Shown: positions 17,472 to 26,246 of the stretch, piece after piece
Layout: every line of letters starts with the position of its first letter
How positions within the stretch are numbered: position 1 is the first letter of the stretch
Assembly: GCF_900116905.1 (NCBI RefSeq)
Contig: NZ_FPCG01000012.1
Location: forward strand, 1-64,000
Source: Micrococcus terreus
Lineage (GTDB): Bacteria; Actinomycetota; Actinomycetes; Actinomycetales; Micrococcaceae
Length of the DNA: 64,000 nt
Reading direction: 5' to 3'
Notes under the pieces: model-generated
The model's database searches: none
What the model was told of the DNA's origin: nothing
What the model saw: only the letters and a program-made list of their open reading frames with translations
Made by a program: the position numbers and the translations under genes

Positions 17472-18314
17472 ATGACCACAGCACCGCAGGGTTACGTCCA
17501 CATCTCCGTCCGCAATGCGCAGCGCCGAGCCGCCATGGCCGAGCATTACCGCGCCCATGGCGGGAACTATGCGGGGATGCCGGGCGGACGTGCACTGCAT
17601 TCGGTCCCGGAGCCCACACCTCAGCAGGGCGAATCTGCTGCCTCTGCCGCTCCCCAGACCAGCCCCATGCCGGTCCTGGCCCCCAACGGCATCCCCGGCC
17701 CGCAGGCCGTGGCCCAGGAGAACGAGGCCCGTGGCTTCGTGCTCTACGTGGGCATGGACGAGTCCGCCGCCTCGGCTGCCGGGACCTCGCTGACCCGCCT
17801 GGCCAACGAGCTGCGGCACTACGTAGAGTCCTTGGTGGCCGGCTCTGCCTCTCACGCGGCCGTGGCCATCGCCCCGGCTGGCGCCCCTGGCTCTGACCTG
17901 GAGGTCGTCCGCCAGGTGCTGGGCGATCCCACCATCCAGGGCGGCCCTCGCCCGGACCTGCAGCAGGCCCCCGCCCCGGTCTCCACCCGCCAGCCCGGTG
18001 TGCTGATCGATCTGGCCCGCCGCGAGGTCATGCTGGACGGTGAAGGCCTGAACCTGACCTACAAGGAGTTCGAGCTGCTGAACTACCTGGTGGAGAACGG
18101 CGGCCGCACCGTGGGGCGTGAAGAGCTGCTTGACTCGCTCTGGAAGAACTCGGACGAGGTGCCCAACGAGCGCACCATCGACGTCCACATCCGCCGCCTG
18201 CGCGCCAAGCTCGGCCGCCTCTCCGCCACTGTCCGCACCGTCCGCGGCCAGGGCTACCGCTTCTACGAGCACCCCGAGGTCGTCGTCTGGGCCGCTCCGG
18301 AGTACAGCATCTGA
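17472..18314 (+). CDS. OmpR-type winged-helix transcriptional regulator without receiver domain
   Basis: Residues about 176-272 form a PhoB/OmpR DNA-binding domain: LTYKEFELLNYLVENGGRTVGREELL, then ERTIDVHIRRLRAKLG and TVRGQGYRFYEHP. The N-terminal half has no phospho-receiver. It consists of a short start (MTTAPQGYVHISVRNAQRRAA), a P/A/Q-rich linker and a helical region (GFVLYVGMDESAASAAGTSLTRLANELRHYVES). No histidine kinase is adjacent, so it is unlikely to be a classical two-component regulator. Actinobacteria have a conserved class of such proteins, but its targets are unknown to me. A strong terminator follows. Confidence 0.88.
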   Translation: MTTAPQGYVHISVRNAQRRAAMAEHYRAHGGNYAGMPGGRALHSVPEPTPQQGESAASAAPQTSPMPVLAPNGIPGPQAVAQENEARGFVLYVGMDESAASAAGTSLTRLANELRHYVESLVAGSASHAAVAIAPAGAPGSDLEVVRQVLGDPTIQGGPRPDLQQAPAPVSTRQPGVLIDLARREVMLDGEGLNLTYKEFELLNYLVENGGRTVGREELLDSLWKNSDEVPNERTIDVHIRRLRAKLGRLSATVRTVRGQGYRFYEHPEVVVWAAPEYSI

Positions 18315-18351
18315 TCTGAACTGCCGCTGGACCCGCCGGTCCACGAATGCC

Positions 18352-18383
18352 GGAGGCCCCCGACTGCATGGTCGGGGGCCTCC
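18352..18383 (+). terminator. Strong rho-independent-type terminator
   Basis: GGAGGCCCCCGAC and GTCGGGGGCCTCC form a perfect 13-bp stem with a six-base loop (TGCATG), followed by TT. It ends the regulator transcript 37 bp after its stop. Confidence 0.9.
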
Positions 18384-18440
18384 TTGGCATCTGCGCCGCG
18401 CGCACCTGGCACGCGCCAGGAGGAGACGTACGCTGGGACC

Positions 18441-19004
18441 ATGCCTGCCGACGTCGTGAATCAAGGACCGGACCAGCACGTGGACCGCACCGGCGAGAAG
18501 ACGCTGATCATCCTGCGCCATGCCAAGGCCGACTGGCCGGTGGGTGTCCCGGACCACGACCGGCCCCTGGCCGGGAGGGGTGAGCGTGAGGCCCCGCTGG
18601 CCGGGCGCTGGCTGGTGGAGCAGGGGCTGGTGCCGGAGTCGATCGTCTGCTCCAGCGCCGTCCGGACCCGCCAGACCTGCATGTGGGTCTGCTCGGAGCT
18701 GGGGGAGAAGGCCCCCACCCCGTATCTGGACTCCCGCCTCTACGAGGCCTCTGCCTCGCAGGCGCTGGCGGTGATCAACGAGACCGAGGAGCAGGTGCGG
18801 TCTCTGATGGTGGTTGGACACATGCCATGGGTCCAGGAGCTCGGGATGCGCCTGGCCTCGGTGGACTCAGACGAAGAGGCCGTGATGGCCATGGCAGAGC
18901 GGTGCCCGACCCTGGGTCTGCAGGTCTTCCGCGTCCCGGGGCCATGGGCCACGCTGGACGGACGCGATGCGCGGATGACGCACTTCACGGTGCCTCGCCC
19001 CTGA
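18441..19004 (+). CDS. SixA-like histidine phosphatase
   Basis: Histidine-phosphatase-superfamily protein of about 187 residues. The catalytic RHG-type motif appears as LIILRHAKADWP, followed by DRPLAGRGEREA and SSAVRTRQT; the second histidine is in SLMVVGHMPWVQELG. The short length and RHAK(A/S) motif match the SixA group of phosphohistidine phosphatases. The substrate is not evident. I use ATG 18441 (MPADVVNQ); the frame is open to 18384 but that would overlap the preceding terminator. Confidence 0.88.
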   Translation: MPADVVNQGPDQHVDRTGEKTLIILRHAKADWPVGVPDHDRPLAGRGEREAPLAGRWLVEQGLVPESIVCSSAVRTRQTCMWVCSELGEKAPTPYLDSRLYEASASQALAVINETEEQVRSLMVVGHMPWVQELGMRLASVDSDEEAVMAMAERCPTLGLQVFRVPGPWATLDGRDARMTHFTVPRP

Positions 19005-19035
19005 CCGGCCTCGGAATCTGATGGTCTCGAGAGAC

Positions 19036-19070
19036 GAGTCAGGCCCGGACGTGGTGTCCGGGCCTGACTC
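19036..19070. terminator. Bidirectional hairpin terminator
   Basis: GAGTCAGGCCCGGAC pairs perfectly with GTCCGGGCCTGACTC (15 bp) across a five-base loop. It lies between the convergent phosphatase gene and tRNA-Arg and can serve both. Confidence 0.88.
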
Positions 19071-19080
19071 GGTGGTGCTG

Positions 19081-19157
19081 TGGTGCGCCCTAAGGGATTC
19101 GAACCCCTGACCTTCTGTTCCGTAGACAGACGCTCTATCCAGCTGAGCTAAGGGCGC
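19081..19157 (-). tRNA. tRNA-Arg (anticodon ACG)
   Basis: The minus strand begins GCGCCCTTAGCTCAGCTGG, has anticodon loop CTACGGA (ACG), T arm with GGGGTTCGAATCCC, acceptor AGGGCGC, discriminator A and an encoded CCA. The wobble A34 is the substrate of TadA, whose gene is about 3 kb away. Confidence 0.96.
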
Positions 19158-19405
19158 ATGGCCTCTGACGGGCCTCGAAGAACTATACATGCGGTTGGGC
19201 GGTGCGCCAAATCGTCGACTGTCCGAAGTGGCAAAGCCGCGCGAGAGGCCCTTTCCACGGTGCGTCATCCCGCCCAGGGCGGTGCTGCGCGCCGGGTAGG
19301 ATGGCAGGGACACGGTGGACGCACAAGGGAGTGCAGACCGCGCACGCGCGGTGGCGCCCTGGGTGGCCCCGGATATCTCGCAGCGACCCGACGGAGGGAT
19401 TCCTC

Positions 19406-21253
19406 ATGGCAGACAGCACCGCGCCCACGCTCGCAGAACGAGTGGTGGCGGATGCGCCGACCAGCTATGCCAAGCTGCTGGACTGGGTGAAGGAGGTTGT
19501 GGAGCTCACCGAGCCCGACTCCGTGGTGTGGGTGGACGGATCGCAGGAGGAGTACGACCGCCTGGCCGGCGAGCTCGTCGAGGCCGGGACCTTCACCAAG
19601 CTGGTCGAGGACAAGTTCCCCAACTCCTACGCGGCGTTCTCCGACCCTGCCGATGTGGCCCGCGTCGAGGACCGCACCTTCATCTGCTCTGAGAAGGAGG
19701 AGGACGCCGGCTTCACCAACAACTGGATGGACCCGGCTGAGATGAAGTCCATCCTCAACGACGCCTTCCGTGGCTCGATGCGCGGTCGGACCATGTACGT
19801 GATCCCGTTCGTCATGGGACATCTGGATGCCGATGACCCCAAGTTCGGCGTGGAGATCACCGACTCCGCCTACGTGGTCACCTCCATGCGCATCATGGCG
19901 CGCATCGGCGCGGACGTGCTGAAGAAGATGGAGGAGACCGAGGCGTTCTTCGTCCCGGCCCTGCACTCCGTGGGTGCTCCGCTGGAGCCCGGACAGCAGG
20001 ATGTGGCCTGGCCCTGCAACGAGACCAAGTGGATCGTGCACTTCCCCGAGGAGCGCTCCATCTGGTCCTACGGCTCCGGCTACGGCGGCAACGCCCTGCT
20101 GGGCAAGAAGTGCTACGCACTGCGCATCGCCTCGGTGATGGCCCGGGACGAGGGCTGGCTCGCCGAGCACATGCTGATCCTGAAGCTGACCAGCCCGGAG
20201 GGCAAGTCCTACACCATCTCCGGCGCCTTCCCCTCGGCCTGCGGCAAGACCAACCTGGCCCTGATCGACCCCACGGTGGAGGGCTGGAAGGCCGAGACCC
20301 TGGGCGACGACATCACCTGGATCCGCGCCGGCAAGGACGGCGAGTTCCGTGTGGTCAATCCGGAGGCCGGCTACTTCGGTGTGGCTCCGGGCACCGGCTG
20401 GTCCACCAACCCCAACGCCATGCGTGCCATCGCCAAGGGCAACTCGATCTTCACCAACGTCGCCCTCACCGACGACGGCGGCGTCTGGTGGGAGGGCATG
20501 ACCGATGAGGTCCCCGAGCACCTGACCGACTGGCGCGGCAACGAGTGGACCCCGGAGTCTGAGACCCCGGCAGCCCACCCGAACTCCCGCTTCTGCACCC
20601 CGATCGACCAGACGGACATGTTGGCTCCGGAATACTCCGAACCCAACGGGGTGAAGCTGGACGCCATCCTGTTCGGCGGTCGTCGCAAGACCACCATTCC
20701 GCTGGTGACCGAGTCCTTCGACTGGGAGGACGGCATCTTCAAGGGCGCCACGCTCTCCTCGGAGACCACCGCCGCCGCCGTCGGTGCCGTGGGCGTGGTG
20801 CGCCGCGACCCCATGGCCATGCTCCCCTTCATCGGCTACGACGCCGGCGACTACCTCAAGCACTGGGTCAACGTCTCCGGCAAGGTGGACGCTGAGAAGC
20901 TGCCCCGGATCTACCTGGTCAACTGGTTCCGCCGCAATCGCGATGGCGGCTTCGCCTGGCCCGGCTTCGGCGAGAACTCCCGCGTGCTCAAGTGGGTCGT
21001 GGAGCGCCTGGAGGGTCGCGCCGACGCCCAGGAGACCCCCATCGGCTTCGTGCCGACCCCGGAGTCCCTGGACCTGAACGGCGTGGAGGTCTCTGACAGC
21101 GATCTCGAGGACGCCCTGAAGGTGGACCGTGAGGAGTGGACCGCAGAGGTGCAGTCCATCCAGGAGTGGTTCGACCGCTTCGGAGATTCCCTCCCGGACT
21201 CGATCTCCTCGCAGTTGGAGGGCCTGAAGCAGCGTCTGGGAGCCACCTCCTGA
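19406..21253 (+). CDS. pckG: Phosphoenolpyruvate carboxykinase (GTP)
   Basis: Interconverts oxaloacetate plus GTP with phosphoenolpyruvate; entry to gluconeogenesis in actinobacteria. The 615 residues have the usual length. The P-loop is [14 protein letters not shown] (about residue 274, containing the hyper-reactive Cys). [24 protein letters not shown], and the guanine-binding FFxNWF-type region ([22 protein letters not shown]) are present. I use ATG 19406, preceded by GGAGGG; upstream in-frame codons to 19202 lack the family sequence. Monocistronic, followed by hairpins. Confidence 0.97.
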   Translation: MADSTAPTLAERVVADAPTSYAKLLDWVKEVVELTEPDSVVWVDGSQEEYDRLAGELVEAGTFTKLVEDKFPNSYAAFSDPADVARVEDRTFICSEKEEDAGFTNNWMDPAEMKSILNDAFRGSMRGRTMYVIPFVMGHLDADDPKFGVEITDSAYVVTSMRIMARIGADVLKKMEETEAFFVPALHSVGAPLEPGQQDVAWPCNETKWIVHFPEERSIWSYGSGYGGNALLGKKCYALRIASVMARDEGWLAEHMLILKLTSPEGKSYTISGAFPSACGKTNLALIDPTVEGWKAETLGDDITWIRAGKDGEFRVVNPEAGYFGVAPGTGWSTNPNAMRAIAKGNSIFTNVALTDDGGVWWEGMTDEVPEHLTDWRGNEWTPESETPAAHPNSRFCTPIDQTDMLAPEYSEPNGVKLDAILFGGRRKTTIPLVTESFDWEDGIFKGATLSSETTAAAVGAVGVVRRDPMAMLPFIGYDAGDYLKHWVNVSGKVDAEKLPRIYLVNWFRRNRDGGFAWPGFGENSRVLKWVVERLEGRADAQETPIGFVPTPESLDLNGVEVSDSDLEDALKVDREEWTAEVQSIQEWFDRFGDSLPDSISSQLEGLKQRLGATS

Positions 21254-21331
21254 GAGGCCAGGCGCGCCTCCGGCGTGTCCGACGGCGCCTGGACCGTCTA
21301 GCTCTCCAGGCAGCTGAGGCCACCGACCGCG

Positions 21332-21360
21332 CCCGTGCCGATGTTCGTCATCGGCACGGG
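21332..21360. terminator. 12-bp perfect hairpin after pckG
   Basis: CCCGTGCCGATG and CATCGGCACGGG form a perfect stem around TTCGT. A weaker 8-bp repeat, CCAGGCGC/GCGCCTGG, precedes it at about 21261-21293. Together they probably end pckG transcription. They lie upstream of the most plausible start (21406) of the next gene. Confidence 0.65.
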
Positions 21361-21405
21361 TCGGATCCGGCTGTCGTCTCCCGCCTGGTCGCCGGGCTGA
21401 CAGCT

Positions 21406-22422
21406 GTGGTGCGCGTGGAGCGTGCCGACCGGCAGCTGCCGGCCTCGTTCCGATCCGCCACGTACTGGGTGCGTGATCGCGTGGTGCGTCGGCCACAGCT
21501 CCCCGTGACCGCCGAACGGCTGATCCCAGCCCCTCAGCGGTCCGGTTGGGGCCCCGACGCAGACGGCGTGCAGGAGCTGACCGCGCGTCTGCGCGCTGAC
21601 GTCCTGGTGATGGCCAAGTTCGACATCCAGGCCGCCGTCAAGCTGCGCGCCGCATACACCCACGACGGCCTCACCCTGGCCATCCAGCCCCCAGCTGCCA
21701 CTGGGCTCAACGGCATCCAGAGGGCTGTCCAGGCCCACAGCATCGTCGAGCGCCATGCTCCGGGTCTCATGCCCGCCCTGGTGTCCCACGGTGAGCTCTC
21801 CCGCGGACTGCCGTATCTGGTGGAGAGGTGGCTGGATGGCCGATCCCTCACCTCGGCCGCTCAACTGGACGAAGCCGCACCGGGGATCCTCGCCGGCCTG
21901 TCCGCGGTCCATGCTGGACATGGCGTCAGACGCATCCCTCTGTCAGCTCACCACCAGTCGTCCCGGGTCGCCCGGTGGGCCGAGGTGCTGCAGACCGGGA
22001 TCATCCCCTCCGAGCTGGGATCGTGGGTGTCCCATCTCCTCGAATGGAACCACGGGCTGCGCTGGTCCTGGTCCCACGGGGACATGGTCGCCTCGAATGT
22101 GCTCCGCACCCCCACCGGGATCGCGCTGGTCGACTGGGAGCACTCCGGTGAGTGGCCGATCATGCGCGACGCCGCCAAGCTCCACCTCTACGCCGGTGAC
22201 CCGGAACGCACGCTGGGACTGGTGCTGTCCACCTTCCACGACTCCGCGAGCAAGAGCTCCTACACGCCTGCCGAGGAACTGGCCTTGAGCCATATGGAGA
22301 TGCTCCTGCGCTATCCGGTGCGCAGCCGGAAGCTGGCTGGCCATGCCCGCTCTGCGATCTACGAGCGTCAGGTGGCGCGGCAGGTGGAACGCCTGGCCCA
22401 GGTCAGGGACGCCGCGGTCTGA
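21406..22422 (+). CDS. Aminoglycoside phosphotransferase (APH)-fold kinase, substrate unknown
   Basis: The C-terminal half has the APH/choline-kinase catalytic signature: WSHGDMVASN (Brenner-type H-G-D...N, about residue 222) and IALVDWEHSGEW (Mg-binding D, about 242). The N-lobe is only weakly kinase-like (KLRAAYTHDGLTLAIQP, PYLVERWLDGRSL). No antibiotic specificity should be inferred; the fold serves many small-molecule kinases. The frame is open from 21136, overlapping pckG, but a strong hairpin at 21332-21360 argues for the GTG codons at 21406 or 21409. Confidence 0.75.
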   Translation: MVRVERADRQLPASFRSATYWVRDRVVRRPQLPVTAERLIPAPQRSGWGPDADGVQELTARLRADVLVMAKFDIQAAVKLRAAYTHDGLTLAIQPPAATGLNGIQRAVQAHSIVERHAPGLMPALVSHGELSRGLPYLVERWLDGRSLTSAAQLDEAAPGILAGLSAVHAGHGVRRIPLSAHHQSSRVARWAEVLQTGIIPSELGSWVSHLLEWNHGLRWSWSHGDMVASNVLRTPTGIALVDWEHSGEWPIMRDAAKLHLYAGDPERTLGLVLSTFHDSASKSSYTPAEELALSHMEMLLRYPVRSRKLAGHARSAIYERQVARQVERLAQVRDAAV

Positions 22423-22526
22423 ACCGTCCCCGCTCGTGCTCCTGCACAGCGGTCCAGGACCGCTGAGCGATCCACACGCCGCACGGCAGAACACAGCTCG
22501 TCCGTGCCGACTGCAAGACTGAACCC

Positions 22527-24716
22527 ATGGAGCACCTGAACACGCGCGACGCAGTGACCCCAGACCCTGCCCCGGACCTTCACGAGGAGGCGCTGCAGGT
22601 GCTGCGCCGGCTGGTCGGACGGGAGGACGCCGTCTTCCATGAGGGGCAGTTCGAGGCGATCGAGGCACTGGTCTCGGGCCGCCGCAGGGCACTGGTGGTC
22701 CAGCGGACCGGCTGGGGCAAGTCTGCGGTGTACTTCGTGGCCTCCCTGCTGCTGCGGGCCCGCGGTGCTGGACCCACGTTGATCGTCTCGCCTCTGCTGG
22801 CGCTGATGAGGGACCAGGTCTCGGCGGCGGCCCGCGCGGGAGTCCGCGCCGAGTCCATCAACTCCGCCAACGCCACCGACTGGGACAACGTGCGCCAGCG
22901 ACTCGATGAGGACACCGTGGATGTCCTGCTGGTTTCGCCGGAACGACTGAACAACCCCCGGTTCCGAGACGAGCAGCTGCCGGAGCTGACTCGGCGCATG
23001 GGCCTGCTGGTGATCGACGAGGCCCACTGCATCTCCGACTGGGGGCACGACTTCCGTCCGGACTACCGGCGCATCCGCGACCTGATCGCCCGACTTCCCG
23101 GCCGCGGTGAGGCCCGTGTCCCGGTCTTGGCGACGACGGCCACCGCCAACCAGCGCGTGGTCACCGACGTGGTGGAACAGCTGGGAGTGGACTCCGATGA
23201 CGACGTCTTCGTCCTGCGCGGACCCCTGGCGCGCGCCTCGCTGCGCCTGGGCGTGCTGAGGATGCCCAGCCCCGCCAGCAGGCTGGCCTGGCTGCTCAAC
23301 CACCTGAACGAGCTGCCGGGTTCCGGGATCGTCTATGCACTGACCGTGTCTGCGGCGGAGGACACCGCCCAGGCGCTCAAGGACGCCGGATACGCGGTCG
23401 CCGCCTACACCGGACGCACCGACCCTGAGCAGCGCGCCGAGCTGGAGCAGGCGCTGAAGGACAACCAGGTCAAGGCGCTCGTGGCCACCTCCGCCCTGGG
23501 CATGGGGTTCGACAAGCCGGACCTGGGATTCGTGGTCCACCTGGGCGCCCCGAGCTCGCCGGTCTCCTACTACCAGCAGGTCGGACGTGCCGGCCGCGGC
23601 GTGGACCACGCCGACGTGCTGCTGCTCCCGGGCACAGAGGACCGGGAGATCTGGCAGTACTTCGCCACCACCTCCATGCCGGACGAACACCGCGCGCGGG
23701 CCGTGCTGGAGGAGCTGGAGCGGGCGGGAGGAGCGTTGAGCGTGCCGGCCCTGGAGACACGGGTGGACCTGCGCCGCACCCCGTTGGAGCTGCTGCTGAA
23801 GGTGCTGGCCGTGGACGGTGCGGTGGAGCGCGTCGGCGGTGGATGGCGCCGGACGGATCAGCCGTGGAGTTACGACGGTGAGCGGTATGGGCGCGTGGCC
23901 CAGGCCCGGGTCCACGAACAGAATCTGATGCTCGACTACGAGAACACCACCGGATGCCGGATGGAATTCCTGGCGCGAGTCCTCGACGACCCGCAGGCGG
24001 CCCCCTGCGGACGGTGCGACACCTGCGCTGGGCCCTGGTACCCCACGGGAGTGGGTGAGCAGGCCCGGGCGGCGGCGGACAGTTCACTGCGGCGAGTCGG
24101 AGTGCCGGTGGAGCCCCGCACCATGTGGCCCAGCGGCATGGACCGGCTCGGGGTCCAGGTCAAGGGACGCATTCCGGCAGAGGAGCAGTGCGGCGGGGGG
24201 CGGGCCGTGGCGCGACTGACCGATCTGGGCTGGGGCGGACGGCTGCGCGAGCTGTTCTCCGACCGGGAAGACAGTGCCGGTGACGGACCCATCGACTCCG
24301 ATCTGCTGCAGGCCGCGGTCCAGGTGCTCGCCCAATGGGGCTGGACTGAACGTCCGATCGCCGTGGTCTCCGTGCCGTCACGCCGCCGGCCGCAGCTGGT
24401 GCGCTCCTTCGCCGAGGGCATCGCCCAGATCGGTCAGCTGCCCTACCTGGGGGAACTCTCGGTACGCGGCCACGGACCGCTCACCGGTCCCGGCGGCAAC
24501 AGCGCGTACCGCTTGGCCTCGGTGTGGGACCAGTTCGCCGTCCCGGAGACCATGGCCGAACAGCTGCAGTCGGCACCGGGATCGGGTCGTCAGGGTCCGG
24601 TGCTGCTGGTGGACGAGATGGCCGACAGCCGATGGACGCTCACCGTCACCGGACGCGCATTGCGCCAGGCCGGGGCGGACGGCGTGCTGCCCCTGGTGCT
24701 CGCCCTGGCCGGATGA
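22527..24716 (+). CDS. recQ: RecQ-family ATP-dependent DNA helicase
   Basis: 3'-5' DNA helicase for recombination and repair. Motif 0 FHEGQFEAIEALV, Walker A RTGWGKSAV (about residue 59), DEAH in VIDEAHCISDWGHDFRPDY (about 163), motif V/VI ATSALGMGFDKPDLGFV and QQVGRAGRG, and the four-cysteine zinc-binding region (C...CGRCDTC, about 476-502) are in order. The C-terminus lacks an obvious HRDC domain. It ends with a phosphoribosyltransferase-like segment (LLVDEMADSRWTLTVTGRALRQAGA), an arrangement seen in actinobacterial RecQ proteins. Start ATG 22527. It converges with the mutase gene, seven bases between stops. Confidence 0.93.
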   Translation: MEHLNTRDAVTPDPAPDLHEEALQVLRRLVGREDAVFHEGQFEAIEALVSGRRRALVVQRTGWGKSAVYFVASLLLRARGAGPTLIVSPLLALMRDQVSAAARAGVRAESINSANATDWDNVRQRLDEDTVDVLLVSPERLNNPRFRDEQLPELTRRMGLLVIDEAHCISDWGHDFRPDYRRIRDLIARLPGRGEARVPVLATTATANQRVVTDVVEQLGVDSDDDVFVLRGPLARASLRLGVLRMPSPASRLAWLLNHLNELPGSGIVYALTVSAAEDTAQALKDAGYAVAAYTGRTDPEQRAELEQALKDNQVKALVATSALGMGFDKPDLGFVVHLGAPSSPVSYYQQVGRAGRGVDHADVLLLPGTEDREIWQYFATTSMPDEHRARAVLEELERAGGALSVPALETRVDLRRTPLELLLKVLAVDGAVERVGGGWRRTDQPWSYDGERYGRVAQARVHEQNLMLDYENTTGCRMEFLARVLDDPQAAPCGRCDTCAGPWYPTGVGEQARAAADSSLRRVGVPVEPRTMWPSGMDRLGVQVKGRIPAEEQCGGGRAVARLTDLGWGGRLRELFSDREDSAGDGPIDSDLLQAAVQVLAQWGWTERPIAVVSVPSRRRPQLVRSFAEGIAQIGQLPYLGELSVRGHGPLTGPGGNSAYRLASVWDQFAVPETMAEQLQSAPGSGRQGPVLLVDEMADSRWTLTVTGRALRQAGADGVLPLVLALAG

Positions 24717-24723
24717 TCGGGGC

Positions 24724-26148
24724 TCAGCCCTCGCGGACGATCTCCAGCACGGCATCACGCACCGACGCCATGGTCTGCTCATCCTGGGCCTCACCGTTGT
24801 AGCGAAGGAACGGCTCCGTGTTGGACGGACGCAGATTGAACCACCAGGAGCCGTCTGCCGCGCTCACGGTGGTGCCGTCCATGGTGCTCACGGTGACGTC
24901 TCGGTCGGCGAACCGCTCCAGCACGCGGTCCACGGCGCCCTGCTTGTCCTCCACCGTGGAGTTGATCTCACCGGAAGCCACGTAGGGGTCGTACTCCTCG
25001 GCCAGCTCTGAGAGCGGTCCGTCCTGCTCGCCCAGGGCCGCCAGTACGTGCATGGCGGCCAGCATGCCGGTGTCCGCGTTGAAGAAGTCGCGGAAGTAGT
25101 AGTGGGCCGAATGCTCGCCGCCGAACACGGCGCGCTCCTGGGCCATGACCGCCTTGATGAAGGAGTGGCCCACCCGGGTCTCCACGGGCCGACCGCCGGA
25201 GGCCAGAACCAGTTCGGGAACTGCGCGCGAGGTGATCAGGTTGTGGATGACCACCGGCTCGGTCTCGGCGGCGTGCACCTCGCTGCCAGCCTGGGCCCGG
25301 GCGATCTCCCGGCGTGCCACCAGTCCGGTCACCGCCGACGGAGAGACCGGCTGCCCCTTCTCATCGATCACGAAGCACCGGTCGGCGTCACCGTCGAAGG
25401 CCAGGCCGATGTCCGCGCCGTGCTCCAGCACGGCGGCCTGTAGATCCCGCAGGTTCTCCGGCTCCAGGGGATTGGCGGGGTGGTTGGGGAAGGTGCCGTC
25501 CAGCTCGAAGTACAACGGGACGATCTCCAGCGGCAGCCCCTCGAGCACGGCGTCGCCCAGGACCGCCGGAGTGGTCTTGCCAGCCATGCCGTTGCCGGCG
25601 TCGACCACGACCTTCAGCTGCCGTCCACCGGAGAGGTCCACCAGCGAGCGCAGGTAGGTGGCGTACCCGGAGACCAGGTCCATCTCGGTGACCGTTCCCG
25701 TGGAGTCGGCCGGGGGGATCTCGCCGCTGTCCAGGTACCCCTGGGCGACGTCACGGATCTCGTAGAGCCCGGTGTCCGATGAGACCGGGACGGCCCCGGC
25801 CTGGGACATCTTCATGCCGTTGTACTCGGCCGGGTTGTGGGATGCGGTGAACATCACACCGGCCGCGTCCTCCACGCCGCAGGCGTAGTAGAGCATGTCG
25901 GTGGAGATCAGACCCACCTGCACCACATCGGCACCGCGAGCGGTGGCGCCCTCGGTGAAGGCCTGCATGAACTCCGGGGTCGACGGACGCATGTCACCGC
26001 CCACCAGCACGCGCTTCCCGGTCAGTTCCAGCACGTCCACGAAGGCCGCGCCCACAGCGCGCACCGACTCGGGTGTGATGGTCTCGCCGACGATGCCGCG
26101 CACGTCGTAGGCCTTGAAGGACTGGGTCAGATCCACAGAAGTCGTCAC
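24724..26148 (-). CDS. manB: Phosphomannomutase/phosphoglucomutase
   Basis: Alpha-D-phosphohexomutase that moves phosphate between C1 and C6 of hexose phosphates for GDP-mannose or glucan supply. The phosphoserine loop MFTASHNPAEYNGMK (about residue 99), metal-binding AFDGDADRCFVID, sugar-binding GEHSAHYYFRDFF and phosphate-binding RPSNTEPFLRYNGEA are complete. I use GTG 26148 (VTTSVDLTQSFKAYDVRG). About 70 upstream in-frame codons look non-coding. Mannose versus glucose preference cannot be read from sequence. Confidence 0.92.
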   Translation of the reverse strand: MTTSVDLTQSFKAYDVRGIVGETITPESVRAVGAAFVDVLELTGKRVLVGGDMRPSTPEFMQAFTEGATARGADVVQVGLISTDMLYYACGVEDAAGVMFTASHNPAEYNGMKMSQAGAVPVSSDTGLYEIRDVAQGYLDSGEIPPADSTGTVTEMDLVSGYATYLRSLVDLSGGRQLKVVVDAGNGMAGKTTPAVLGDAVLEGLPLEIVPLYFELDGTFPNHPANPLEPENLRDLQAAVLEHGADIGLAFDGDADRCFVIDEKGQPVSPSAVTGLVARREIARAQAGSEVHAAETEPVVIHNLITSRAVPELVLASGGRPVETRVGHSFIKAVMAQERAVFGGEHSAHYYFRDFFNADTGMLAAMHVLAALGEQDGPLSELAEEYDPYVASGEINSTVEDKQGAVDRVLERFADRDVTVSTMDGTTVSAADGSWWFNLRPSNTEPFLRYNGEAQDEQTMASVRDAVLEIVREG

Positions 26149-26246
26149 GAGAGTCCATCGTAGAGGACCGGACTGACAGCCCAGGTCAGCGCGGAGACGG
26201 GCGTCGTGTGCCCCCGCAGAGGGGCAGATCGTCCTACAGTCGTGGG

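Noticed and set aside
21136-21405. Extended start for the APH-fold kinase inside pckG
   Set aside because: It would overlap pckG by 118 bases and read through a 12-bp perfect hairpin; the later GTG codons fit better.
19265-21496. A 743-codon open frame antisense to pckG
   Set aside because: Composition is that of a mirrored coding strand; pckG on the other strand is certain.
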